A stretch of 40,212 bases of DNA, from assembly GCA_964419225.1 (NCBI GenBank), contig CAYQPF010000027.1:1-40212 (forward strand), written 5' to 3'. Of this stretch, positions 26,020 through 33,944 are shown in pieces; the first letter of the stretch is position 1; each line of letters opens with the position of its first letter. Below the pieces are notes generated by a model. That model did not search any database. It was not told where the DNA came from and was given only the letters and a program-made list of their open reading frames with translations. A program made the position numbers and the translations under genes. Source of the stretch: CAYQPF01 sp964419225. GTDB taxonomy: Bacteria; Cloacimonadota; Cloacimonadia; Cloacimonadales; CAYQPF01.

Positions 26020-26580
26020 ATGGAGAATTCAGAATTAACAGCAGAAGTATCTTATAACGAAATTGAGAATAAAGCTAACAGCAATTCTCTGATCCAGGGG
26101 ATTACAGGTATAGTCGGATTTCCATTTACCCTGGGTGCAGATATAGCAGTGATTGGCACACATTATGTACCTTTGTTTCACAAAATCAGAGACATTTATG
26201 GGCGAAAACCGACCAATATTGAAGATCATATTCAGGCTTTACTCAAGAATATTACCCCTGAATTGCTGGCAGATCTCGTGATAGATAAGTTCCTGGGGAA
26301 CGTACCTGTAGCCGGGATCTATTTCAATGCCATTTGTGCTAAAGCAATGACCTGGAGACTCGGCACTCTCTTTGCCATGCTCTCAGCCAGAGGCGAAGAA
26401 ATCCATTATGATAAAATGCAGGATAGTATGAAAGTGATCAGAGAAATCTTCCCACAAAATGATATGTTCAAGTTTTCTACCCCTGATAAACAGAGATTTA
26501 TAAAACTGGTAACCAGTTTTGAAAATATTTCACCCGAAGATTTTAATGTTAAGATCGACAAGATTTTGAATAGTTTGTAG
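26020..26580 (+). CDS. DUF697-like membrane-associated protein
   Basis: 186 aa from the ATG at 26020, which has GGAGGAAT directly before it; the frame reaches back to 25960 but with no good binding site. Two hydrophobic parts stand out: GITGIVGFPFTLGADIAVIGTHY (about 30-52) and NVPVAGIYFNAICAKAMTWRLGTLF (about 95-120), in the order and with the Pro/Gly/Ala spacing seen in DUF697 (YcjF-like) domains, which often accompany GTPases. No GTPase is nearby. The last 50 residues are soluble and charged. Function is unknown and the family call is by eye. Confidence 0.6.
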   Translation: MENSELTAEVSYNEIENKANSNSLIQGITGIVGFPFTLGADIAVIGTHYVPLFHKIRDIYGRKPTNIEDHIQALLKNITPELLADLVIDKFLGNVPVAGIYFNAICAKAMTWRLGTLFAMLSARGEEIHYDKMQDSMKVIREIFPQNDMFKFSTPDKQRFIKLVTSFENISPEDFNVKIDKILNSL

Positions 26581-26635
26581 TATGAGCTCTTTTACACTTA
26601 TATTATAAAATATATTGTTTAACTAATAATATCAC

Positions 26636-26655
26636 CTATACTTTATAAAGTATAG
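26636..26655. promoter_or_regulatory. Perfect 20-bp palindrome before the small protein gene
   Basis: CTATACTTTA and its exact mirror, ending 8 nt before AGGAG and 19 nt before the ATG at 26675. It could be an operator for a dimeric regulator or a weak RNA hairpin near the ribosome site. The centre TATAAA may double as a -10 box. Confidence 0.6.
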
Positions 26656-26674
26656 TATAAAAAAGGAGTTTATC

Positions 26675-26881
26675 ATGAGACGTAATACATCCCGGAAAAG
26701 CATTCCCAAAAGAAACGACAGTTTTTCCAAAAAAAATCCCAATCAGGATATGTTTTGGAGAGGACAACCGAATAAGGATCCCAAAGGTTTAAAAAAGGAT
26801 GAAGTTCTGCCTGAGGTCGTTAAAGTTGAAGAAGATCCAAAAGTAATTGCCGAAGAAACACCCAAAGAGGAAGAGAAATAG
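26675..26881 (+). CDS. Small charged hypothetical protein
   Basis: 68 aa, with AGGAG at 26664-26668 and a 6-nt gap to the ATG. The first 20 residues are basic and Ser/Asn-rich (RRNTSRKSIPKRN), the middle has DMFWRGQPNKDPKG, and the end is very acidic (EEDPKVIAEETPKEEEK). No membrane segment, signal peptide or cysteine. Likely disordered, perhaps nucleic-acid or ribosome associated, but this is a guess. The strong binding site and the palindrome upstream support a real gene. Confidence 0.6.
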   Translation: MRRNTSRKSIPKRNDSFSKKNPNQDMFWRGQPNKDPKGLKKDEVLPEVVKVEEDPKVIAEETPKEEEK

Positions 26882-27374
26882 TCCTAAGTCATGAGTCGTG
26901 AGTTTTGTGAGTCTTGAGTCAATCGACTTAAGACTCAGTTTCTGTTTCTCTCTAGCTTCTCTTTAGCTACTTAGTAGGTACATGTCATGTTAGATATCAA
27001 CAAAAACTATTGAAGTCCTTCTAATTGTGGGTATTTTTGGGCTAAAGCCCTCTATAGAGTGGGGGTTTTCCCTTTATACCCGGCATGAATGCCGGGCCTA
27101 CTGATGAACCAGGTTCGGCTTTAAATACCATGCAAAATAGCACCTGGCTTCAGTCCAACTCCCCTCCATTTTGTCCCTATTGTCCATGTCGTCCATATAG
27201 TCCCTCCCGTCCATATAGTCCATTTTGACTTTTAAATTATCCTGTCTGCAAAAAAAAATAATTTCCCTTGACTCAATCAAGTATAAATCGAAATTTACAA
27301 TACAATTGATGAGCTGATTATTTTTAGAAGCTTTAAAAGAAAAATGGTAAAGATTAAATAAATAGAGGTATATT
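26882..27374. repeat. Gene-free spacer with heptamers, palindromes and a nonamer array
   Basis: Begins right after the stop with an AGTCATG/AGTCGTG/AGTCTTG heptamer run (26886-26922). Then GGGCTAAAGCCC (27039-27050), CTCTATAGAG (27050-27059) and CCCGGCAT/ATGCCGGG (27079-27096). A tandem 9-mer array with unit GTCCATATA, seven units, lies at 27164-27226. A TTGACT box (27268-27273) after an A tract may belong to the promoter of the next gene, but no clean -10 was found. The reverse-strand open frame over the nonamers is a repeat artefact. Confidence 0.8.
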
Positions 27375-28442
27375 ATGGACAGCGTTACTTTATTGAAAGA
27401 TTTAACATTATTACCGGGTATTTCCGGACATGAAAAAGCCATCTCCAAGTACATGCTCAACTATTTTCAAGATAAGGTTCCCTTCAAAAAAGATCGGCTT
27501 GGTTCTGTATCTTTTGAATTTAAAGGCGAAAACAAAGAACCTAAAATTCTTGTTGTCGGACATATGGATGAAATTGGATTTATCGTGCAGAACGTTACAG
27601 ACAGTGGTTTGATCAAGCTTCAAAACATAGGCGGTTGGGACATGCGGACTCTTTTATCCTGTCCTTTGGAAATCATCAATCATGCCGGAAAAAAGATTCC
27701 CGGGATAATCGGTTCAATACCAATTCACTTTTTAAAAGGCTCAGGTAATGGAGATTTGGATCTGGATAAAATGTTTGTGGACATTGGTGCCAGTTCCGAT
27801 ACAGAAGTTTACGAAGAGTTCGAGATTCGCTTGGGCGATCCAGTCTTGCCAATATGCAACTATTACTATCAGGAAGAAAAAGAATTGATGTTCTCCAAAG
27901 CTTTCGATGACAGAGTCGGTGTTGCTGTTGCCCTGGAACTGGGTGATTTTTTAATGACCAACAAACACCCCAATACTGTTTACTGTGCCGGTAGCGTACA
28001 GGAAGAAGTTGGAACCAGAGGTGCTCAGACTATAGCAAATCTTGTTAATCCGGATATAGCGATCGTTATTGAAGGTGCTCCAGCAGATGATTTTCCCGGC
28101 AATAAAGCTAATGCCCAGGCCGTAATGAATCAGGGCGTACAGATCAGACTATATGATCCAACAATAGTAGTGAACCAGGGTCTGCGTGACTTCATTCTTG
28201 ATCTGGCCAAAAAGAATTATATCCCCCATCAAATAGCTGTCCGAAAATCCGGGGGAACCGATGCCGGTAAGATCCATTTATCCAATATCGGTGTTCCGAG
28301 TATTGTGCTCTCAGTTCCTGTCAGATATGCACACAGTCACAACGGCATCATCAGTATGAAGGATTATCGTGCGGTACTGGATCTGGTTAAAGCAATTACT
28401 CTGGAACTGGATAATAAAGTATTAGACAAAATTTTAAATTAA
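27375..28442 (+). CDS. M42 family metallo-aminopeptidase (FrvX/TET type)
   Basis: 355 aa. Cuts N-terminal residues from peptides; family members form large tetrahedral cytoplasmic assemblies with two zinc or cobalt ions per subunit. Visible: LPGISGHE at the start, VVGHMDEIGFIV (His63, Asp65), SKAFDDRVG (Asp178/179), SVQEEVGTRGA (Glu210, Glu211), EGAPADD, KSGGTDAG and VPVRYAHSHNG with the last His ligand. All expected metal residues are present. TAGAGG precedes the ATG. It heads a closely spaced run with murI 10 nt downstream. Peptide use would suit an amino-acid-fermenting life. The cellulase label sometimes given to M42 members is not supported. Confidence 0.92.
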   Translation: MDSVTLLKDLTLLPGISGHEKAISKYMLNYFQDKVPFKKDRLGSVSFEFKGENKEPKILVVGHMDEIGFIVQNVTDSGLIKLQNIGGWDMRTLLSCPLEIINHAGKKIPGIIGSIPIHFLKGSGNGDLDLDKMFVDIGASSDTEVYEEFEIRLGDPVLPICNYYYQEEKELMFSKAFDDRVGVAVALELGDFLMTNKHPNTVYCAGSVQEEVGTRGAQTIANLVNPDIAIVIEGAPADDFPGNKANAQAVMNQGVQIRLYDPTIVVNQGLRDFILDLAKKNYIPHQIAVRKSGGTDAGKIHLSNIGVPSIVLSVPVRYAHSHNGIISMKDYRAVLDLVKAITLELDNKVLDKILN

Positions 28443-28452
28443 GAGGTTTTCA

Positions 28453-29268
28453 GTGAAAAAACAACCTATTGGAATTTTTGATTCCGGTGTAGGCGGGCTG
28501 ACTGTTTTCAAGGAAGTACGCAGAATGTTTCCTTATGAGGACATAGTTTATTTCGGTGATACGGCTCGTGTGCCTTATGGTCCCAAGTCTCAGCATACAG
28601 TTATCGAGTATTCGATCCAAAATGCCAGATTCCTCCTGCAGAACAATGCAAAAATAATAGTTGTAGCTTGTAATACTTCCTCCGCTGTTGCGTTGGAGAC
28701 ACTTACAGAACTTTGTCCCATCCCGGTATTGGGTGTGATTGATCCCGGTGCTAAAACTGCGGTGAACTACACCAAAAACGGCAATATCGGCATTATTGGT
28801 ACAGAAGGTACAATCAGAAGTCAGGCTTATTCCAAGGCGATCAAACAGCTTCTCCCCCATGCCAATATCTATGGCAAACCCTGTCCTTTGTTCGTTCCCC
28901 TGGCAGAAGAAGGCTGGGAAGATCATCAGGTTGCCGAAATTGTTGCACGTGAATATCTGTCAGAAATGCTGGTCAATTCTATTGATACTTTAGTTTTAGG
29001 CTGTACGCATTACCCTATATTAAAAAAGACGATAGAAAGAATCGTAGGAGATAAGATCAGTCTCGTGGACAGTGCAACTGCCATCGCAGAAGCTTTAGCA
29101 GAAATCCTGCCTGAACCGGAAACTGCTGGTGAAGGTAAAGACTATTTCTTCGTTAGTGATAATGAACAAAAATTTAAATCTATCGGTGCCAGAATTCTGG
29201 AATCCGATATATATACTCTCAAAAAAGTAAAACTCGGTGAAAGCTGGTACATTGAAAAAGGTGTTTAA
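28453..29268 (+). CDS. murI: Glutamate racemase
   Basis: 271 aa. Makes D-glutamate for peptidoglycan from L-glutamate in the cytoplasm by a two-base mechanism. Motifs: GIFDSGVGGLTV (Asp10), YFGDTARVPYG, VVACNTSSA with catalytic Cys73, VLGVIDPGA, and VLGCTHYPIL with catalytic Cys184 and His186. Start GTG at 28453 with AAGAGG 6 nt upstream. It lies 10 nt after the peptidase gene and its stop directly abuts the next ATG (TAAATG), so the four genes to pyrG form one operon. Length and motifs are normal. Confidence 0.97.
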   Translation: MKKQPIGIFDSGVGGLTVFKEVRRMFPYEDIVYFGDTARVPYGPKSQHTVIEYSIQNARFLLQNNAKIIVVACNTSSAVALETLTELCPIPVLGVIDPGAKTAVNYTKNGNIGIIGTEGTIRSQAYSKAIKQLLPHANIYGKPCPLFVPLAEEGWEDHQVAEIVAREYLSEMLVNSIDTLVLGCTHYPILKKTIERIVGDKISLVDSATAIAEALAEILPEPETAGEGKDYFFVSDNEQKFKSIGARILESDIYTLKKVKLGESWYIEKGV

Positions 29269-30339
29269 ATGTTAGATTATACAGAAGTTGCGTTTAAAAT
29301 TGTTTCCATCGTTTTAAATGTTCAAAAAGGTAATGTAGTTTCGTTAAATGGTGAATTACACAATGCTTCCCAATTGGATGATGCCTTATGTGAAATTCCT
29401 TTTATTGAGGAAATTGCTTTGGCAATCCGCAAAAGAAATGCTTTTCCGGTGATAGAGATCTCTACGGAGAATCTGAAACGCCGATTTTTCTCTGAAATCC
29501 ATGATGCTGTCTTTGCTCTTCCTAACGAGTATTACAACAGATGGGTCAGTGCTATTGATTGTTTCATTGATCTGGGCTGGAGAACAAATCCTTCAATTTA
29601 TAATCATATTCCGGATAAATACTTCAATGAGATGAAATCCTCCATTTCCTTTATTTGGGAACAGATCCAAAAGCAGAACAAGAAGATCCTGTTTCTGGGT
29701 TATCCGACTAAAGCTCTGGCAGATTATTACAGCATAGATTATGAAACCTTAAAAAACGCCTATTTCAATGGGATCAACTGCGATTACCATCAGTTAGGAA
29801 TTACCGGAGATTACATCACAACTGTATTATCGCAGGATGAAAAGTATGAGATTTCTTTTGAAAACAGAAATCTATTATTCCGCTTTGCAGATGAGTCCAA
29901 GACATATGTCGGAAATTATAACAAAGAAAATTTCCTGATTCTTCCGACTGGTAAATACGAAAGAAAAGTTAAGAGATCCACTCTGAACGGTTTGATCATG
30001 ATTGATACAGTGTTCTATCAGAACAAATATTGGAAAGATGTACAGATGCTTTTTGAAAATGGTGTCATAAAATCAGTGGATTTTGTTAAATTAGATAACA
30101 GTAATAACATTCTTAGAACGGCTCTGCTGAATTCTTTGGATGAAGTTGTCCTGAGTATCGGACTTAATGAAGGTATTGGCAAACAAACAAATTATTATTT
30201 ATTTGATGAATGTATCCGGGGTAATATCAGTCTCAGATTCTTTGACAAGGATTCTCAGTATATATCCTTAGTGAACACTCAAAGTATGATCTTAAAAGAT
30301 GGTGAGCAAGTTAATTTAAAAGGGGTAAATAATGGCTAA
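29269..30339 (+). CDS. M29 (AmpS)-like protein with key metal residues apparently lost
   Basis: 356 aa. The layout recalls M29 aminopeptidases: an N-terminal alpha/beta domain, then NFLILPTGKYERK (222-233) where the family has LPxGEVFTAP, GLIMIDTVFY and a SIGLNEGI segment (296-303) in place of GIGTNPGI, then FDECIRGNISLRFFD. At the places where active members have a Glu (PxGE) and two His (the THxAxG and HxD motifs) this protein has Lys229, Ser/Leu and Asn/Thr, so a metal peptidase site looks absent. It is shorter than the usual 400 or so residues. A non-catalytic relative is my inference; the similarity is weak. It abuts murI with no gap and overlaps pyrG by 8 nt, so its expression is tied to both. 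Confidence 0.5.
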   Translation: MLDYTEVAFKIVSIVLNVQKGNVVSLNGELHNASQLDDALCEIPFIEEIALAIRKRNAFPVIEISTENLKRRFFSEIHDAVFALPNEYYNRWVSAIDCFIDLGWRTNPSIYNHIPDKYFNEMKSSISFIWEQIQKQNKKILFLGYPTKALADYYSIDYETLKNAYFNGINCDYHQLGITGDYITTVLSQDEKYEISFENRNLLFRFADESKTYVGNYNKENFLILPTGKYERKVKRSTLNGLIMIDTVFYQNKYWKDVQMLFENGVIKSVDFVKLDNSNNILRTALLNSLDEVVLSIGLNEGIGKQTNYYLFDECIRGNISLRFFDKDSQYISLVNTQSMILKDGEQVNLKGVNNG

Positions 30340-31951
30340 GCACATTTTCGTGGTCGGGGGAGTAGTTTCTTCATTAGGCAAAGGTATTGCCGCTTCTTCT
30401 ATAGGTTTTTTATTAAAAAAGATGGGTTACAAAGTTGGTATGCAAAAACTGGATCCCTACTTAAATGTAGATCCGGGGACAATGAGTCCTTTCCAACATG
30501 GTGAAGTATTCGTAACAGATGACGGAGCAGAAACCGATCTGGATCTGGGACATTATGAAAGATTTATTGATGAATCTCTGACTAAAGACTCCAATTCCAC
30601 TTCCGGCAAGATCTACGAAAGCGTTATTCAAAAAGAAAGAAAAGGCGTTTATCTTGGCAAAACAGTTCAGGTTATTCCCCATGTTACCAATGAAATTAAA
30701 TCTCTCATTAAGAAAATGGCTGATAAATATGAGATCGTTATCACTGAAATCGGTGGAACTGTCGGCGATATCGAAAGCTTACCTTTCTTGGAAGCAGTGC
30801 GTCAGTATCGCTTGGATACCAGTTATAACGACACACTTTATGTGTTCTTAACCTATGTTCCTTATATCAGTGCTGCAGGCGAGTTAAAAACAAAACCTAC
30901 TCAGCATTCGGCTTATAAACTCAGAGAAATCGGTATTCAGCCGGATATTATTCTCTGCCGTTCAGAAAGACCTTTTGGCGAAGATATTGCTTCCAAGATC
31001 GCTCTGTTCACCAATGTCCGAAATGAACACGTGATCAATGCTATGGATGTGGACTGCATCTATGAAGTGCCTATTAATTATTATAAAGCCAACATACAAA
31101 AAATAATCTGCAAACATCTTCAATTGGAAGAAAGACCTGTTGATTTAACACAATGGACTGAATTTATCCATAATGTGAAACACCCGGAAAAGGATGTTAC
31201 TATCGCTGTTTGTGGTAAATATGTCAATCATCAGGACGCTTACAAGAGTATTGAACAATCTCTGATGCATGCAGCGGCCTTTAACAAATTGAAAGTTCAT
31301 ATTAAATGGGTTGATAGCGAGAAAATTTATAAAGACGAAGATTATGAAAAAATGCTTTCAGGTATTCACGGTATCCTTGTACCTGGCGGGTTTGGAATCA
31401 GAGGTATCAACGGCAAAATAGCTATCGCCAAATTTGCCAGAGAGAACAATATCCCGTTCTTTGGTATTTGTCTGGGCATGCAGGTGGCAGTTATTGAATT
31501 TGCTCAGAATGTCTGCAATCTGGAAGATGCTTACAGTACCGAATTTGAAGAAGCCTGTAAAAATCCCATCATTGATTTGATGCATGATCAGCAGTATCTG
31601 GAATACATGGGTGGTTCCATGCGTCTGGGAGCATATCCCTGCAAATTAGTCCCCGAATCCCGTGCAGCAAAGATCTATGGAAAAGATCTGATCAGTGAAA
31701 GACATCGCCACAGATACGAATTTAATAATAAATACAGAGATTTAATCGAAAGTAAAGGAATGAAGATTTCCGGACTTTCCCCCGATGGAAAATTAGTGGA
31801 GATTGTAGAAATTCCTGAACATCCTTTCTATGTCGGTGTGCAATTCCATCCTGAATTCAAATCCAGACCTGATAATCCCCATCCTGTTTTCAGAGATTTC
31901 GTAAAAGCTTCCAAGGAATTTAAGATCAGCAAGAACGGAAAACCACAATAG
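30332..31951 (+). CDS. pyrG: CTP synthase
   Basis: 539 aa. Makes CTP from UTP, ATP and glutamine; the last step of pyrimidine nucleotide synthesis. Synthetase part: KHIFVVGGVVSSLGKGI with the P-loop, KLDPYLNVDPGTMSP, EIGGTVGDIES. Glutaminase part: LVPGGFGIRG, PFFGICLGMQ with nucleophile Cys380, and GVQFHPEFKSRP with the His/Glu of the triad. Length is typical. AGGGG lies about 7 nt before the ATG, inside the end of the preceding gene, which it overlaps by 8 nt. No attenuator-like hairpin precedes it. It ends the murI operon; a palindromic repeat lies after it. Confidence 0.98.
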   Translation: MAKHIFVVGGVVSSLGKGIAASSIGFLLKKMGYKVGMQKLDPYLNVDPGTMSPFQHGEVFVTDDGAETDLDLGHYERFIDESLTKDSNSTSGKIYESVIQKERKGVYLGKTVQVIPHVTNEIKSLIKKMADKYEIVITEIGGTVGDIESLPFLEAVRQYRLDTSYNDTLYVFLTYVPYISAAGELKTKPTQHSAYKLREIGIQPDIILCRSERPFGEDIASKIALFTNVRNEHVINAMDVDCIYEVPINYYKANIQKIICKHLQLEERPVDLTQWTEFIHNVKHPEKDVTIAVCGKYVNHQDAYKSIEQSLMHAAAFNKLKVHIKWVDSEKIYKDEDYEKMLSGIHGILVPGGFGIRGINGKIAIAKFARENNIPFFGICLGMQVAVIEFAQNVCNLEDAYSTEFEEACKNPIIDLMHDQQYLEYMGGSMRLGAYPCKLVPESRAAKIYGKDLISERHRHRYEFNNKYRDLIESKGMKISGLSPDGKLVEIVEIPEHPFYVGVQFHPEFKSRPDNPHPVFRDFVKASKEFKISKNGKPQ

Positions 31952-32001
31952 TTGTTAGTTGGGTATAGAACCTGGCTTTGGACTGGTTTGAAGATACTAT
32001 A

Positions 32002-32023
32002 GGGCGAACACACAGGTTCGCCC
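32002..32023. repeat. REP-like palindrome after pyrG
   Basis: GGGCGAAC-6 nt-GTTCGCCC, followed by CCTACA. From memory, the same core (with flanking GTAGGGG) is a common intergenic palindrome in several unrelated phyla. A second small hairpin AGCCC/GGGCT is at 32056-32074. The spacer 31952-32225 holds nothing else clear. Confidence 0.75.
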
Positions 32024-32225
32024 CTACATAATATGTTCTTGAGCAAATATTTTTTAGCCCCTACTAAATGGGCTGTTGTGTGCTGTCCCTATTTTTTCTT
32101 ATACCCGGAAATTGTATTTAGAATACCTATTAATTCGAATGTATTTACTCTTCTGCAAAAAAATAAGATAAAGCTCTTGACTTAATTTAATTCCTCAAAA
32201 AAATACATACAAAATGGGGAGAATT

Positions 32226-33869
32226 ATGAGAGCAAATTTTGTATGTATTGTATTTATCAGCTTTCTAATTAGTGGAATGTTATCAGCTCAGGAATGGAAT
32301 TGGGCTTTCTCAGCCGGTGGCTTATCTCTGGAAAGAGGCTGGGATATTGACTATGACTTAGATGGGAATATCTACATTACAGGATCTTTTGCCGATACTT
32401 CTTATTTTGCTGACCAAACTTTTATCTGCCGGGGAATTAATGATGTTTTCACTGCTAAATTATCACCCACCGGCGAATTACTCTGGGCTAAACAGGGTGG
32501 TGGTCCTGCAGATGATGTCGGAATCGGCATAGGCTGCGACTCCCTTGGCAATGCTTATATTACCGGTTATTATACAGACGAAATCACTTTTGACAATATT
32601 ACTCTGCCGGGCTTAGGCAGTTGGGATACATTCATTGCTAAATATGATCCCTCAGGAAACTTACTCTGGGCTAAAAGAGGTGCAAGTGATCTTCTTGATG
32701 TCGGATATGGAATAACCACCGATAAATACGGCAATTCCACCATCACAGGATGGTTTGTCGGAACTGCTCATTACGATGATTCTACTCTGACCAGCTACGG
32801 CGGTGGAGATATCTTCGTCGTACGTTACGATTCAAACGGAAATGTGCTTTGGGCCAGAAATGCCGGAGGTGTTTCCGAGGATTACGGCTTTAAACTGGAA
32901 ACTGATGACTCAGGGAATTGCTATGTTACCGGCGTACTCAGCGGACAAGTCAACTTTGATACACTCACAGTTAACAGCTTTGGCGGATTTGTTGCCAAAT
33001 ACAACAATTCCGGGGTAATACAATGGGTTGCCACATCTTTGGGTGCAGGATCCATTCAAATTGACTGCGATCAGGAAGGCAATGCTTATATGACAGGAAG
33101 ATTAACCGGAACCGCTTACTTTGGTGACATCGTCTGCAGTTCAAATGGCGATTCAGATGATATATATTTTGCGAAAGTTGAAAATGGCACCTGGGCCTGG
33201 GTGAAACAATTTGGCGGTAATGGCACAGAGAAAGGTAAAGCTATCAGGCTTGGTGATGATAACAAGATCTACATCGCTGCTACTTTCGAAGACAGCCTAA
33301 TAATTGGATCAGATGTTTACTATTCACATGGCGATGCAGACATTCTTGTAGCCGGATTTGATCCTAACGGAAATTACTTGTGGTCAACTGTTGCCGGCAA
33401 TGCTCAGCAACAGGTACCAACTGATATAACGATAACCACCGAAGACAAGGTTGTTATTACCGGCTGGTTTGCCGGTGTTTTAGGTTTTGATGAACATTTT
33501 ATTTCATCTTCCAATGATTATGATTATAATGTTTTTGCGGCTCAAATGGATGCTCCCATTAAAGAGGATGATCAAGCTAATACTGTTGACTCTGCTGGAT
33601 TAAGAATAACCAATTATCCGAATCCCTTTAACCCTACGACAATTCTTTCTTTTACTTTATTAAAACAGGAAAAAGTAAAATTGCAGATTTTTGATGCAAA
33701 AGGCAGATTGGTAAAAACTCTTTATACGGGTAGCTTATCTCAGGGAAATCATAACTTTATGTGGAATGGCTGTAATAACCTGGGAAGATCAATGCCATCC
33801 GGGATTTATTTCAGCAAATTATCATATGGGAAAGAAAAACAATATCATAAAATGGTATTATTGAAGTAA
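32226..33869 (+). CDS. Secreted SBBP-type beta-propeller protein with type IX-style sorting domain
   Basis: 547 aa from the ATG at 32226, which has GGGGAG 4 nt upstream; the in-frame ATG at 32214 overlaps that site. Signal peptide MRANFVCIVFISFLISGMLS. The body is about eight repeats of roughly 50 residues with the SBBP look (DxxGNxYITGxF...FxxxxxxxxGxxDxFxAKxxxxGxxLWAKxxGG), a beta-propeller family of surface proteins. The end carries NYPNPFNPTTILSF, the FDAKGRLVKTL strand and MVLLK, a complete sorting domain. It differs from the WxDxR repeat proteins at 142 and 4068. Ligand unknown. It stands between pyrG and recJ. A TTGACT box (32177-32182) after an A tract could be its -35. Confidence 0.87.
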   Translation: MRANFVCIVFISFLISGMLSAQEWNWAFSAGGLSLERGWDIDYDLDGNIYITGSFADTSYFADQTFICRGINDVFTAKLSPTGELLWAKQGGGPADDVGIGIGCDSLGNAYITGYYTDEITFDNITLPGLGSWDTFIAKYDPSGNLLWAKRGASDLLDVGYGITTDKYGNSTITGWFVGTAHYDDSTLTSYGGGDIFVVRYDSNGNVLWARNAGGVSEDYGFKLETDDSGNCYVTGVLSGQVNFDTLTVNSFGGFVAKYNNSGVIQWVATSLGAGSIQIDCDQEGNAYMTGRLTGTAYFGDIVCSSNGDSDDIYFAKVENGTWAWVKQFGGNGTEKGKAIRLGDDNKIYIAATFEDSLIIGSDVYYSHGDADILVAGFDPNGNYLWSTVAGNAQQQVPTDITITTEDKVVITGWFAGVLGFDEHFISSSNDYDYNVFAAQMDAPIKEDDQANTVDSAGLRITNYPNPFNPTTILSFTLLKQEKVKLQIFDAKGRLVKTLYTGSLSQGNHNFMWNGCNNLGRSMPSGIYFSKLSYGKEKQYHKMVLLK

Positions 33870-33944
33870 TCTTTTCACAAAGCTGTTGAACAGCATACGC
33901 TCATAAATTGAGCTTTAAATTGTATTAAATTAAAGGATAAATAA

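Noticed and set aside
27098..27460. Reverse-strand frame of 120 codons with MDYMDG-type repeats
   Set aside because: Encoded by the tandem nonamers and running into the M42 gene; low complexity and no start signal.
30200..30331. Attenuator or riboswitch before pyrG
   Set aside because: The region is coding for the preceding gene and shows no G-rich initial transcript or terminator hairpin.
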